Shown one piece after another: positions 54,066-63,892 of a stretch of 64,000 nucleotides of DNA. The stretch is from NCBI RefSeq assembly GCF_947172395.1, contig NC_069097.1, positions 10,400,142 through 10,464,141 of the forward strand. The letters are read 5' to 3'. A program made the position numbers and the translations under genes. The DNA comes from Bicyclus anynana (lineage: Eukaryota; Arthropoda; Insecta; Lepidoptera; Nymphalidae). Position 1 is the first letter of the stretch, and the number at the start of each line of letters is the position of its first letter. The notes under the pieces are model-generated. The model had not been told where the DNA came from and did not search any database. It was given only the letters and a program-made list of their open reading frames with translations.

Positions 54066-54379
54066 ACTATACTATAGCCTTTCTTGATGAGTACGATGAG
54101 ATGAGTTTATCAACAAACAAATTAAAAATGAGAGTATAAATCAATAGTCATTTCACACCTAATAATAATTATAATTAACTCGTACTTAAATTAATGAAAA
54201 TAAATTTGATTAATAAGCTTAGAACAATTAGATATGGTTAATATATTTTATATAACATTTTATAAACAAACTATACATAATTTAAAATAAATAAGTTGTT
54301 AAATGGCTTGCGTTTTCTACCTTCATTTTTAATTTCTTTGTAGGTAAACAGTACACGTCAAGAAAGGCTATAGTATAGT
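54066..54379. mobile_element. Foldback MITE, copy 2 of 3 (inverted interior)
   Basis: Best-preserved ends: actatactatagcctttctt at the left and aagaaaggctatagtatagt at the right. The interior (ttagaacaattagatatgg) is opposite in orientation to copies 1 and 3. Confidence 0.85.
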
Positions 54380-54520
54380 TGCAAATACATAAGTTTAGAC
54401 AATTTATTTAGCCAAGCTTCATAATGCCTTTTTTAATCACAAAGATGCTTACAGCCAATTGGATCGGCTTACGTTTTCATATAAGTATCTAATAGAATTT
54501 ATAATTGTATGTATAATATT

Positions 54521-54585
54521 ATAATATTAAGAATGATAATTATAAAAGAAAGTTGCTGTTACAAAATTATCATTCTTAATATTAT
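54521..54585. repeat. Perfect 21-bp inverted repeat, 23-nt loop
   Basis: Arms ataatattaagaatgataat-t (54521-54541) and aattatcattcttaatatta-t (54565-54585) are exact reverse complements. Single copy; no repeat family recognised. Confidence 0.85.
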
Positions 54586-54744
54586 TTGAGTTTGTTTTTA
54601 GATTACATTGTTCATCTGTGTTTAAAAAAATCTTTATTTATAGAAAGTTGCAATCTATTTTATAACCTACATTTCAACCATGTTTACCGTCAAATATTTA
54701 TATTACATTAGGCTTTCTTAGTATTATTTTGGAAAATAATCTTA

Positions 54745-54925
54745 ACTAATATAATTATAATGAGGTAATATTTGTTTGTTACGAATAAGCTCAGTTTTTG
54801 GACCGAATTAAAAAACTCTATCACCAATGGAAAGCATCATTGTCAGCGACTAACATAGGCTATATTTTATTCCTGTATTCCCATGAAAATGAAATACGCG
54901 TGTGATAAAGCTGACGGTCTGCTAG
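54745..54925 (+). mobile_element. CTAG-Helitron, subtype 4
   Basis: aactaatataattataatga start, ttttattcctgtattcccat body, gacggtctgCTAG|A end. Confidence 0.65.
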
Positions 54926-55049
54926 AAAAGTAATAAAATGTATGACCATCGAGATGTTATCAAAAATTTAGACACAATTATATAGAACATTTTACTTGAA
55001 AATTCTCCACAATAGTGCTTTGGCAGTTTTAGAATAGTGAAAATTAAAT

Positions 55050-55493
55050 CTAAATACTTTCAGTATGTGTTGTCAGTGATGATCTATGGTTCCGAGACTT
55101 GGTCGCTAACTATGGGCCTCATACGAAGGCTCAGAGTTACACAGCGGGCGATGGAACGAGCTATGTTAGTTAGGAGTATCTCTGCGTGATCGAATCAGAA
55201 ATGAGGAGATCCGCAGAAGAACTAAAGTTACCGACATAGTGGCAATGGGCGGAGCACATAGTTCGAAGAGCCGATGGACGTTGGGGTCCCAAAGTGCTGG
55301 AATGGCGACCCCGCACAAGTAAGGGCAGTGTTGGCCAACCCCCCACCAGGTGGACTGACGACATCAAGCGAGTCGCAGGGATTCGCTGGATGCAGGTGCC
55401 TCAGTACCGTGATGTTTGGAAGTCCCTACAAAAGGCTTATGTCCTGCAGTGGACGTCCATCGGCTGACATGATGATGATGATGATGATGATGA
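55050..55493 (+). mobile_element. RTE LINE 3' end, longest copy
   Basis: Encodes with lesions VMIYGSETWSLT, then the RRADGRWGPKVLEWRP and PPTRWTDDIKRVAGI series, and RDVWKSLQKAYVLQWTSIG before the stop. It ends in a (GAT)n tail. This matches the conserved C-terminus of RTE reverse transcriptase. Frameshifted and truncated, so inactive. Confidence 0.85.
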
Positions 55494-56311
55494 CTTTCGC
55501 CTAAAGTTCGCACGTTAAGCTGTTTCTAATAAAACCTAAAATTAAGAGCAAAATCAACCAAATGTCAAAATGTTTAGTGTAGGGTTGAATTTGCAATGCG
55601 ACTACTTGAAAAGTCAACCCAGAAGTTGTTTTTGGCACTCATTTAGTGAGGACGTTTTTTGGTCGATGATTGTGGTTCTATTTTTTTTATAAGAGGTCAA
55701 TGTTTATGACACATAAAAATGCTGAATGCATTAGGTCATAATATCGTGGTAGATATTATGAACTGAAAGCTTGCGATAGTCAGACACACCGCATTTTGAC
55801 GGAAAGTTTGTCGTTGCTCGTGAGATATCAAATTATACTATTCCTTTTAATAATATGATGAGAAATAATACCCCCAGTCATTTAGCTTCACGGCAAACCT
55901 TAAAAAAACATCGTTAAAGATTTTTTCAAAGAAAACTTTAAGAGACTATCTCTAGCAAAGGATTGAAGCAAGCTAAGGGTTTGAACTCCTCATGATATCG
56001 CTGCATGTGATGAAAATGCAAAATACACATTTATTAGTTAGATAATAAACGATTTGCTGGCCTATTCTCTAACTTTGAATAAGTGTTGTGGTTATACAGA
56101 GAAATTACCATCTATCTATTGATAGTGGTTCTTAAGTCGCGTTCGTATTCAATATTAATCTATTGCTAACCAGCGTGTTTGACTCTGTGATGTTCGTTAA
56201 CAATAGGATTTATGGAATATGAAAAATGCGGTTGTTATTGTTTTGATGACAATTATATAGATTTCTGGACCACAGTTAGTGAATAGGCCAGCTGAACCTT
56301 TGAAACCTGGG
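55494..56311. other. Unassigned stretch
   Basis: Nothing recognised. Confidence 0.3.
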
Positions 56312-56520
56312 CCTGTAGCCATGTGGCTCATCGATTCTTTTTCTACAAACACTAACGCTTCGAAAACTAACAATAATAATAAATATATGGGAATAACAGA
56401 CCCGATCGTCATCTTGATCACGTGACCTGTCGATAGCAAATGTCATTCACATACATTTTGTTAGTTTTCGAAGCGTTACCGTTTGTAGAAACAGAGTCGA
56501 CTTGCCACATGGCTAAAGGT
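56312..56520. mobile_element. Foldback MITE, copy 2 of 2 (pairs with 27426)
   Basis: gtagccatgtggctcatcga, aacgcttcgaaaactaacaa at the left; ttgttagttttcgaagcgtt, gccacatggctaaagg at the right. The centre gatcacgtgacctgtcgata is inverted relative to the copy at 27426. Confidence 0.8.
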
Positions 56521-57249
56521 CATTGACTGCTGTACTTTTAAAACTAAAACTTTCAGTCTTCATATAATGAGGCTTGAAGAATATCTGGTCGTTGCAGGAG
56601 TTCGTTCTATTACGACTTGACATTTAATTATCTCATATCGCAATCTTTCTTTTGATAAGATTCCCAAACATTAAAATTGTAACTGATATAATCGACCTTG
56701 CATTTTCCGGTAGATAAGTGTCTGTTCTATTATATAATGATAATAGAATATATTTTTATATATAAGATTTTCCTTTTGTCCTAATTGTAAGTAAATAGGT
56801 GTACTATACCATATATATTCTGTGACTATACTTCTTCTCAGACTGATTGCTATTGGAACTTTTATAATTTTGACTTTAGCGATCACCTCAATTAACTTTA
56901 TGAAATATAGGTGAATATTTCTTATTTTACATACTATTTGGATGGATTTGGAGTGAACTGATATTGAAAATTCTTTTACCAATAGAAAGCGATGTTTGTG
57001 AGTGTCATAGGCTACATACAAGGATGTGATGAATGAAAGTTTAAATATTCTATTCTCTAATAGCGTTAGCTTTTAATTTAAAAATCAACAAAGCATACTT
57101 ATGAGCGAGTAATAATGAATGACGCTATTGAATACGCCTACCCATTTTACACAAGGATTTAATAAGAAACCTTTATCTTTTCTATGTTAGGTGTAAATTC
57201 AAGTACCCTATTCAATACGCTCGTTAGTTCTAAATTCAAAAATAAACAA
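56521..57249. other. AT-rich stretch with a Helitron trace
   Basis: 56946-57025 (ttgaaaattcttttaccaat, agtgtcataggctacat) is a truncated plus-strand subtype 4 Helitron. The 116-codon minus frame 56671-57021 overlaps it and shows no known motif. Confidence 0.4.
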
Positions 57250-57440
57250 AGCAGATGAAGAACGCACGGACGTTGTGTCGCAATGAATGGCGCTGAGTGC
57301 GACACGCGGCAGGCGCCAGTCGTCTAGACGGCCGGCGCAGCCACCTGAAGGCTCTTCAGCACCCGCCGCGGCCGCCGCGGAGTCGCGACGATTACCTGGC
57401 GCACTTTCTAAGGGCACGCGCAGACTGTAGACTTTAAATC
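57250..57440. promoter_or_regulatory. GC-rich CpG island with GTCTAGAC
   Basis: ggcgccagtc then GTCTAGAC at 57322-57329 then ggccggcgcagcc. Further on is a palindromic ccgcggccgccgcgg. Sharp GC rise against AT-rich flanks. The minus frame 57208-57471 is Ala/Arg/Gly-rich and composition-driven, although an N-terminal exon cannot be ruled out. Confidence 0.45.
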
Positions 57441-58226
57441 TGCCGATAGTTTTGTCGGTTACAACCTTCAAGTCAAATATTCATTTTAATCAAGTAGTCT
57501 ATACTAGCAACACTCAATGGTTCAATGGTTAGACTATGTAAGATAATGATGATGATGATGATGAAATCGTAGGTACTGTGACTTTCATTAGGTGCTTTCA
57601 ATAGCCAACAACAACTGGTACTGTGATGTACCTATATCCGATTATTTTTAGAAAGTTAAATGATTATGATAGTTAAAAAAATATATGTATGTTATAACGA
57701 AGATCATTAACTCGCATTGGAGTTGCAGAGTGGCCCTAAGCTCCATATTTCCTTCTGGCTCTGGAGTGGGCTGATAATTAATAATAATAATTATGTGTAC
57801 TTTTGCGGTAAGTAAGTAATAAACAATTTAAATACTTGAAAAGAATTACACAGTTGTGTAGTTTGTGGCATCCTGTCTTGTATGTTGCATAAAGTAGAGG
57901 CGATTGTCTCCACGAATCTTATCTATTTGTTCTTTATGTTCAATCAATCAAACGATGTCGACCGCCGATAAACTGTATGGTACTGCGCGACAAAAAGTCT
58001 GCAGTCTATGGTTACCCTAAGTGTTATAATTTGGAATGAGCACGTTACGATTTCTCTTCGTCTGAAGCAATTTGGCCATAGTTGCAGTTTGGCTCAGCAT
58101 ATAATAATAGGTAGGCTGTCTACAACCTAGTTATTATTATTTTGTTGCATAATTAAGTAGTTTTTTTCTATGCTCGTTTCTAAATTAACTTCTAATTCGG
58201 GTTGGTAGGCTTTTGGTGATGATTTC
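57441..58226. other. Unassigned stretch
   Basis: (gat)n microsatellite at 57548-57564 without RTE coding sequence in front of it. A palindromic aataataggtaggctgt / acaacctagttattatt lies near 58105-58140. No gene recognised. Confidence 0.35.
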
Positions 58227-58538
58227 ATCATCATCATTATCAACCCATATTCGGCTCACTTCTGAGCTCGAGTCTCCTCTCAGAATAAGAGGGGTTAAGT
58301 CAATAGTCCACCACGCTGGCCCAATGCGAATTGGCAGACTTCACACACGCAGAGAATTTAGAAAATTCTCTGCTATGCAGGTTTCTTCATGATGTTTTTT
58401 CTTCACCGTCTGAGACTCATGATATTTAATTTCTTAAAATGCACACAACTGAAAAGTTGCAGGTGCATGCCTCGGACCGGATTCGAATCCATATCCTGCG
58501 GAATTGGAGGCAGAGGTCATATCCACTAGGCTATTGTG
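58227..58538 (-). mobile_element. SINE-A, full length
   Basis: From catcatcatcattatcaacc to aggctattgtggtta; B-box gattcgaatccatat in reverse. Confidence 0.85.
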
Positions 58539-58625
58539 GTTATATTCACGACTCTCAAGATGAAATCCTTAACTTTTATTAATTTCAAGTACGACACGAA
58601 ATGAATATTAAGTATTTATATTATA

Positions 58626-58819
58626 CTAGCTGATGCCGCGCGGCGATTTACCCGCGTGGTTCCTGTTCCCGTAGGAATACGGGGATAATATGTAGCCTAT
58701 AGCTTTCCTCGATAAACGAGCTATCTAACACATAAAAAATTTTTCAAATAGGACCAGTAGTTCCTGAGATCAGCGCGTTCAATCAAACAAACTCTTCGGC
58801 TTTATAATATTAGTATAGA
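58626..58819 (-). mobile_element. CTAG-Helitron, subtype 1, complete
   Basis: A|CTAGctgatgccgcgcgg...tataatattagtataga|T, 194 bp. Confidence 0.85.
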
Positions 58820-58841
58820 TTAATTAGGTTCCAATAGCGCT

Positions 58842-59153
58842 TATACTACAGCCTTTCTTGATGAGTACTGTTTACTAACAAATAAATTAGAAATGAAGGA
58901 AAACGCATGTCATTACATAACTTATTTATTTTAAAATATATATGGTTTGTTAAAATGTTATAAAAAATATATTAACCATATCTAATTGTTCTGAGCTTAT
59001 TAATCTAAAATTGTTTTCATTAATCTAATGTTAGTTACAAGTTAATTATAATTATTATTAAGTGTGAAATGATTAATAATTATAATAATTTATACCCTCA
59101 TTATCAAATTGTTTGTTGGTAAACAGTAGTCATCAAGAAAGGCTGTAGTATAG
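58842..59153. mobile_element. Foldback MITE, copy 3 of 3
   Basis: tatactacagcctttcttga, actgtttactaacaaa at the left; tttgttggtaaacagtagtc, aagaaaggctgtagtata at the right. Confidence 0.85.
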
Positions 59154-59164
59154 ATTAAAGGATC

Positions 59165-59358
59165 GACGTTAATCGACAGAATCAAGACCGGGAGCCGCAG
59201 CAGAAAATGCTGAAACCGGTAAGAGGCTTAAGTATGCCTCTCTGACAGAGAGTTACATATTTGTACCTTTTGCCGTGGAGACCCTTGGGCCATGGAGTCG
59301 CAGTGTCAAAAAATTTTACCGATTTATTTCACCGCGGCTAGTTGCCTCGACGTACAAA
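59165..59358 (+). pseudogene. ETLGPW-type LINE ORF fragment
   Basis: Encodes SLTESYIFVPFAVETLGPW followed by SRSVKKFYR and SPRLVAS, then breaks off. Matches 18480-18640 in reverse. Confidence 0.6.
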
Positions 59359-59914
59359 TAATGACGTCACATTTTAAAAGGATACTACGCTCAACGTTAA
59401 ATAATTCAGAGCTGTAATCCGTAAAGTCGATGATGAAGTGCTAGGATAGTTCAACGCCCATAAGCAGCCACTTGATAATTACTTGGCAACTTGTTTAATA
59501 AAACTATTGAGGTACACTAACTATTTAATAAAGAGATTAAAACATAATAATACGAGTTACTTACTTATAGTTTGAATCCGTTTACGTATTTAACTCAATT
59601 AAATTTAAATAAACTATTAAGCTTATTTGAATAAATTCAGTAATAGTTAACTTAATAAGTTTTTTGCAGCTGACGTTATTTTAATAACGAAATTTAAAAA
59701 TTGTATAAAAATCCCTGTATATTATCACAGTTTTAAACATATTTACATTTTTGGAAACCCTCGAAAGTCATGAATATATAAATAGCTACAATCAATGATA
59801 TTAAATACTGTTAGATGTGTTACTAGCGCATGAAAAATGTGGCGCTCAAAAGAGGAAATTTTTACACAACTATTTAAAAAAAAAAAGAATATTAGCCATA
59901 TCTTTTTATAATCT
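59359..59914. other. Unassigned AT-rich stretch
   Basis: A CRE palindrome TGACGTCA lies at 59362-59369 right at the LINE break. Otherwise nothing recognised. Confidence 0.3.
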
Positions 59915-59994
59915 GACCAATATTCCCATTCCCCTCCAACTAGTCGGAAAGACTGCTAGGAGTGGGTACGACAATAGACCAAAACACGGGCGGG
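59915..59994 (-). mobile_element. SINE-C, head missing
   Basis: ccaatattcccattcccctc, caactagtcggaaagactgc and gggtacgacaatagacc match 12010-12075. Confidence 0.65.
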
Positions 59995-60561
59995 GAAACA
60001 CTTCTCTATAACTGCTTGGTTAGAAGTATACCTACTAGAACATTGTTCGGTAGTATGGAGGCCTCATTATTCTACGCATATCTTGAGACTTGAAAGACTA
60101 CAAAAAAGATTTCTCCGGCACTTATTTGTAATTAAAATTAAATCATTACACTTATAGTGATTTATAATTTAGTTACATTTTATTATTTTAGTAATTGTAA
60201 ATAAACCTAATAAATAAATAAAATACAATTAAGGTTGCTAAATGTATTATTTGTAAAAGTAAATAGAATAACATATTTTAAGTATTCCGAGTAATTATAC
60301 CGCGTGTAGGTATTCCGCAAAGGAAACACATTCATTCAATAATTGTTTCCGCCAATGTCGACATCCTCACCTCGGGGACGGGGCATTGTTTTCTCGACGC
60401 TGAGGAAATATGACTGGGGAAGAAAAAAAATAATTATTTACTTAATTAGGAGCAGCATGTCATGCGGGCGTCATGAAGTCGGATCAGAGGGAATTGTAAA
60501 GCGTAATTGAAAGAAACCCCCGCTGTGAGCGCAGCGCTGTCGGTTCTTTATTCTCTTAGAT
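59995..60561. other. Unassigned stretch
   Basis: 60355-60420 and 60450-60545 are moderately GC-rich and unique. No gene recognised. Confidence 0.3.
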
Positions 60562-60866
60562 AGTGTTACCACGTTTTCGGATAAAGCCGGACATGGTTAG
60601 GTTTTTCGATTCCGTGTCCGGCCAAAATAAACAGTGTCCGGCTTGTCCGGCTTTACATTTAGCAAACAAGCGAAAGACGTGTGTGTGTAGGAACATAATA
60701 TACGGTAATAATCTTGAATTTGATTTGAATTTGATTTGATTGATTTTACATAAAAAAAAGTTGTCGTACCTATTAATACTGATGTACACAAAATCCCCAA
60801 TAAAGTAGGCTGTCAGGCCAAACTGACTGACTGTCCAGCTTTTACTTTCGACGACCTGGCAACCCT
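60562..60866. mobile_element. MITE with AGTGTTACC/GGCAACCCT ends, copy 2 of 2
   Basis: agtgttaccacgttttcgg at the left, cgacgacctggcaaccct at the right, gtcgtacctattaatactga inside, as in 44067-44378. Confidence 0.8.
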
Positions 60867-62035
60867 ACTCTGGGACTTATTCAAATGTGCATGTTAATAA
60901 ATGCATATCATAAACTTAGATTGCTATATTTTATTGTAGTCATTTGTCGTTATTTTATATTTTTAAGGTGACCAGTCTCGCTTTCGCGAGTGTTAATTAC
61001 GCGTCCAAACACAAACCATATCGGTGATGCGAATTTTCTTTGGAAAGCAAACTACAAAGCGATTCACTGCTGTAACTCTCTTTTGTAACTTTTATTCTTA
61101 TAACTCGGCATCGTGAGTATCGAATTCGGTTTTCTGTCTCTGTCATTATACTATAGTTAAAGAGAGATAGAGACAAATTCAAAACTCACATTGTCGATTG
61201 TATAAAGACATCGTTACTAAAAGCGTTACAGTTTATACTTTCGGTATGATTGATGCGATTTCGTGCGTGATCTGCAGATGATGTTTAATAACGTCACGTA
61301 AACAAATGATAAAAATATTAGTAAACAAATTAGTTTGACGTTTAGTACATCAAGTAACATTGTGACGTCACAAGATGGACGACAGCGTTTTTGACGTTTG
61401 GAAAATTGGAATAACATATGATTTTTAAATTAAGTTTTGTATGAAATTCTTAAATTTTATTGATTAATATCTATTTATTTTGGACATTTCCATTGTAGGT
61501 ACTACACGAAATTAATATTATGTACGTGTAGGTATATTAAATTTGACATGAATCAACTACCTTATTGGAATGCTGTCGCACGTTGTGACTAACGCTTTAG
61601 TAATCTGACGACGGTAAATATTTTCCTTTAATACAAAGTTTTTCAAGTTTTCAAGTAACTAAAGTTAATACTTATTGTACTAACTTTTGTAGACAAAAAA
61701 TATAACTCCGTATATATATGTATGACTTTGTGGTCCGTTAAACATGAACTTCAAAACAATTACAAAAACTATTTTTTTTTAATTATTTTGGTTATTTTTT
61801 CATCTTTATCACGTGATCTCAACGCATATGCTAAATATACTGCAGTTGGAGTTATTAAGTTGGAAAAACATAGGATCTTGATTTTATTTTAAAAAATCTG
61901 CAGAAATAGAATTTTTTTATACATTATATTATAATTTTGTCTTTCGCTTTTCAGTTTCCTGGTTTGTATAGAATAGGTATGGAAAATGCAAAAGTTAACG
62001 CTTTAGCAATTGTAATGGCAAGAGGGCGGGGCCCG
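60867..62035. other. Unassigned, AT-rich, with one CRE site
   Basis: TGACGTCA at 61363-61370 lies just before an ATG at 61374 in good context. That frame reads MDDSVFDVWKIGITYDF and stops. It could be a short 5' exon or upstream frame, but no splice donor fits. No repeat recognised. Confidence 0.3.
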
Positions 62036-62160
62036 CGTAACCTCATGTTTGAGGATGTACTCCCATGATATGCGGGTGACGGGAGGAAAGGAGTGCGCGA
62101 GTGTGAAGTCGTGCGAACGGGGCAGAGGGATGGACTGCGCGGGTATGAAGAAATCTCTCG
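62036..62160 (+). repeat. Dispersed repeat, copy 2 (pairs with 345-420)
   Basis: catgatatgcgggtgacggg, gtgcgcgagtgtgaagtcgt, then a second tgcgcgggtatgaag. GC-rich in AT-rich surroundings. Confidence 0.5.
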
Positions 62161-62325
62161 TGCGATTGAGGGCGAAAGTATGTGTAATATAAGAAATTAA
62201 TACTGTTGTTATGCACTAAACTAGTAATGTACTAACTAAAGTTAAACTTTGTAAAAAACCATGCGTTGTTTCACATTACAATCAATGGGTAAACAATCAA
62301 TCATCCTTTCCTACCGGATTTTACC

Positions 62326-62466
62326 GGAGTGTTGGATTTTTTTTTAAATTTACATGGGACCAACTTTTATATTAAACTCATCATATAGGTACTTTTTTAC
62401 TGGAGTGTTGGATTTTTTTTTTTAATTTACATGGGACCAACTTTTATATTAAACTCATCATATAAA
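62326..62466 (+). repeat. 76-bp tandem duplication
   Basis: ggagtgttggatttttttt, aaatttacatgggaccaact and ttatattaaactcatcatat occur twice, at 62326-62390 and 62402-62466, nearly identical. Confidence 0.85.
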
Positions 62467-62910
62467 TACCCTTGCCATAAAAAAAAAAAACAAAATCGGT
62501 CCTAAAAAGTTATGGGTGTTCACTGTTCATACATAAAAAAACGGTTGTCTATAAAGTCTGTTTACTGACGATAGTTGAACGTGACAACGTCATAAGAAAA
62601 TACTGATGGTATGGTTGCATTTTTTAAAAAAAAATGTTCGTTAAATAATCTTCATAGACCAGAATATACTTTATTTCTAGTAAAAAAAGTTATCAACCCT
62701 AGAGCGAAGGAACGACGCATGACGTCATCTTTTTTCGAGTTTGCATCTGGCTTCATAGAATTATAAGACGTTGTCACGTCAAAAAATATTGTTGGTTGAA
62801 TCGAAGGGGGCTCGTACATAAAGAAAAGGCAAAACTATGGCGCAGACGAGGCCGACCTTATTAACGTCAGACATTGGCTATCTAAATATTTGCCCAGACA
62901 CACTGGAGTT
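62467..62910. other. Unassigned stretch
   Basis: CRE palindrome TGACGTCA at 62720-62727. acgttgtcacgtc-type sequence occurs in both orientations (62583-62594 and 62770-62782). No gene recognised. Confidence 0.3.
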
Positions 62911-62914
62911 GTCT

Positions 62915-62977
62915 GCAAGCGAGCTGTTATCAGTGCTGATAACGCGGTATTGACGCTACTGATAACAGTTATCGAGA
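62915..62977. promoter_or_regulatory. GATA-motif cluster with inverted symmetry
   Basis: ctgttatcagtgctgataac and ctactgataacagttatcg give four GATAA/TTATC cores in about 55 bp, arranged as an imperfect inverted repeat around gcggtattgacg. Candidate GATA-factor element. Confidence 0.4.
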
Positions 62978-63017
62978 AATACCTACATGTCTGCTATGAC
63001 ACAGTGGTCACGTTTTT

Positions 63018-63250
63018 AGGGTTCCGTAGTCCACAACCCTTATAGTTTCGCCATGTCCGTCTGTCTTTCCGTCCGTCCACGGTTTAGCGCAGAGATTATT
63101 AATACTAGTAAGCTGTAAATTACTATGAGTATGTACATTAAAAATGTGAGCAAAGTCAAGAAGCAAGCTTGTGTTAGGGGTCATGACCCTCAGTAATGAG
63201 AAATACGACGCAAGGAGTAGCTGTTTGGTAAATTTTATACATATATGTTC
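63018..63250 (+). repeat. GGGTTCCGT-type repeat, left part
   Basis: tttagggttccgtagtccac, gtccgtctgtctttccgtcc, then agtaagctgtaaattactat. Confidence 0.5.
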
Positions 63251-63259
63251 ACTAACATA

Positions 63260-63507
63260 CACTGAAAAAAATAAGTTACTTAAATGAGCTACTTACGTAA
63301 GGAGCTTGCACAATACTACTTACAACAGGTGCAGCATACTTACAATAGATGTTGTATACTTAATAATGATGCAGCTTACTGTGCTGTTTAGAAGCAAAAC
63401 CATGTTACATGAGGAGCTTGTATACATCATAGTGCTGACTATAAGCGTAATAGTGTCTGGTTTGCTACGTAATTTAAGTATAGCGCACCAGGAATTTTTT
63501 CTCAGTG
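63260..63507. mobile_element. TA-flanked MITE with CACTGAGAAAAAAT ends
   Basis: TA|CACTGAaaaaaat...attttttcTCAGTG|TA. The interior has about three imperfect ~21-bp units (gtgcagcatacttacaa, gatgttgtatacttaa, gatgcagcttactg). No transposase. Confidence 0.6.
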
Positions 63508-63532
63508 TACGTCATATGTCACGTAACATACG

Positions 63533-63711
63533 TCAAGTCGGAAAGCGCAGTGTTGGTCGACCCCCCACTAGGTGGACCGAGGATTCCAAGCGGGTTGCAG
63601 GGAGCCTCTGGATGCTGGCGGCTCGAGACCGTTTTGCTTGGTGGTCCATGCAAGAGGCCTATATCCAGGTGTGGTCGTCCATCAGCTGACAATGACGATG
63701 ATGATGATGAA
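63533..63711 (+). mobile_element. RTE LINE 3' end, short copy
   Basis: GKRSVGRPPTRWTEDSKRVAG-type coding sequence, then tccatcagctgacaatgacg and a GATGAT tail. Confidence 0.85.
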
Positions 63712-63892
63712 GAACATACGTCAAAAATAGGGAATGGGTCTGCATGGATGTTTTATATAAGAAAAACCGGACAAGTAACAAATCGGATCCACTCAAACAA
63801 GCGGTTCTGTACAAAGTAGGTACACATTAGCCTAAACTCTATGATTGATTGCGTAGGTACTTAAAATGTCATATATATATTTTTATGATTTA

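Noticed and set aside
57208..57471. Minus-strand frame in the 57-kb island as a coding exon
   Set aside because: Low-complexity Ala/Gly composition and no domain; kept only as a regulatory island.
61374..61427. Short frame MDDSVFDVWKIGITYDF as a first coding exon
   Set aside because: The context of the start is good, but the frame stops after 17 codons and no convincing splice donor was seen.
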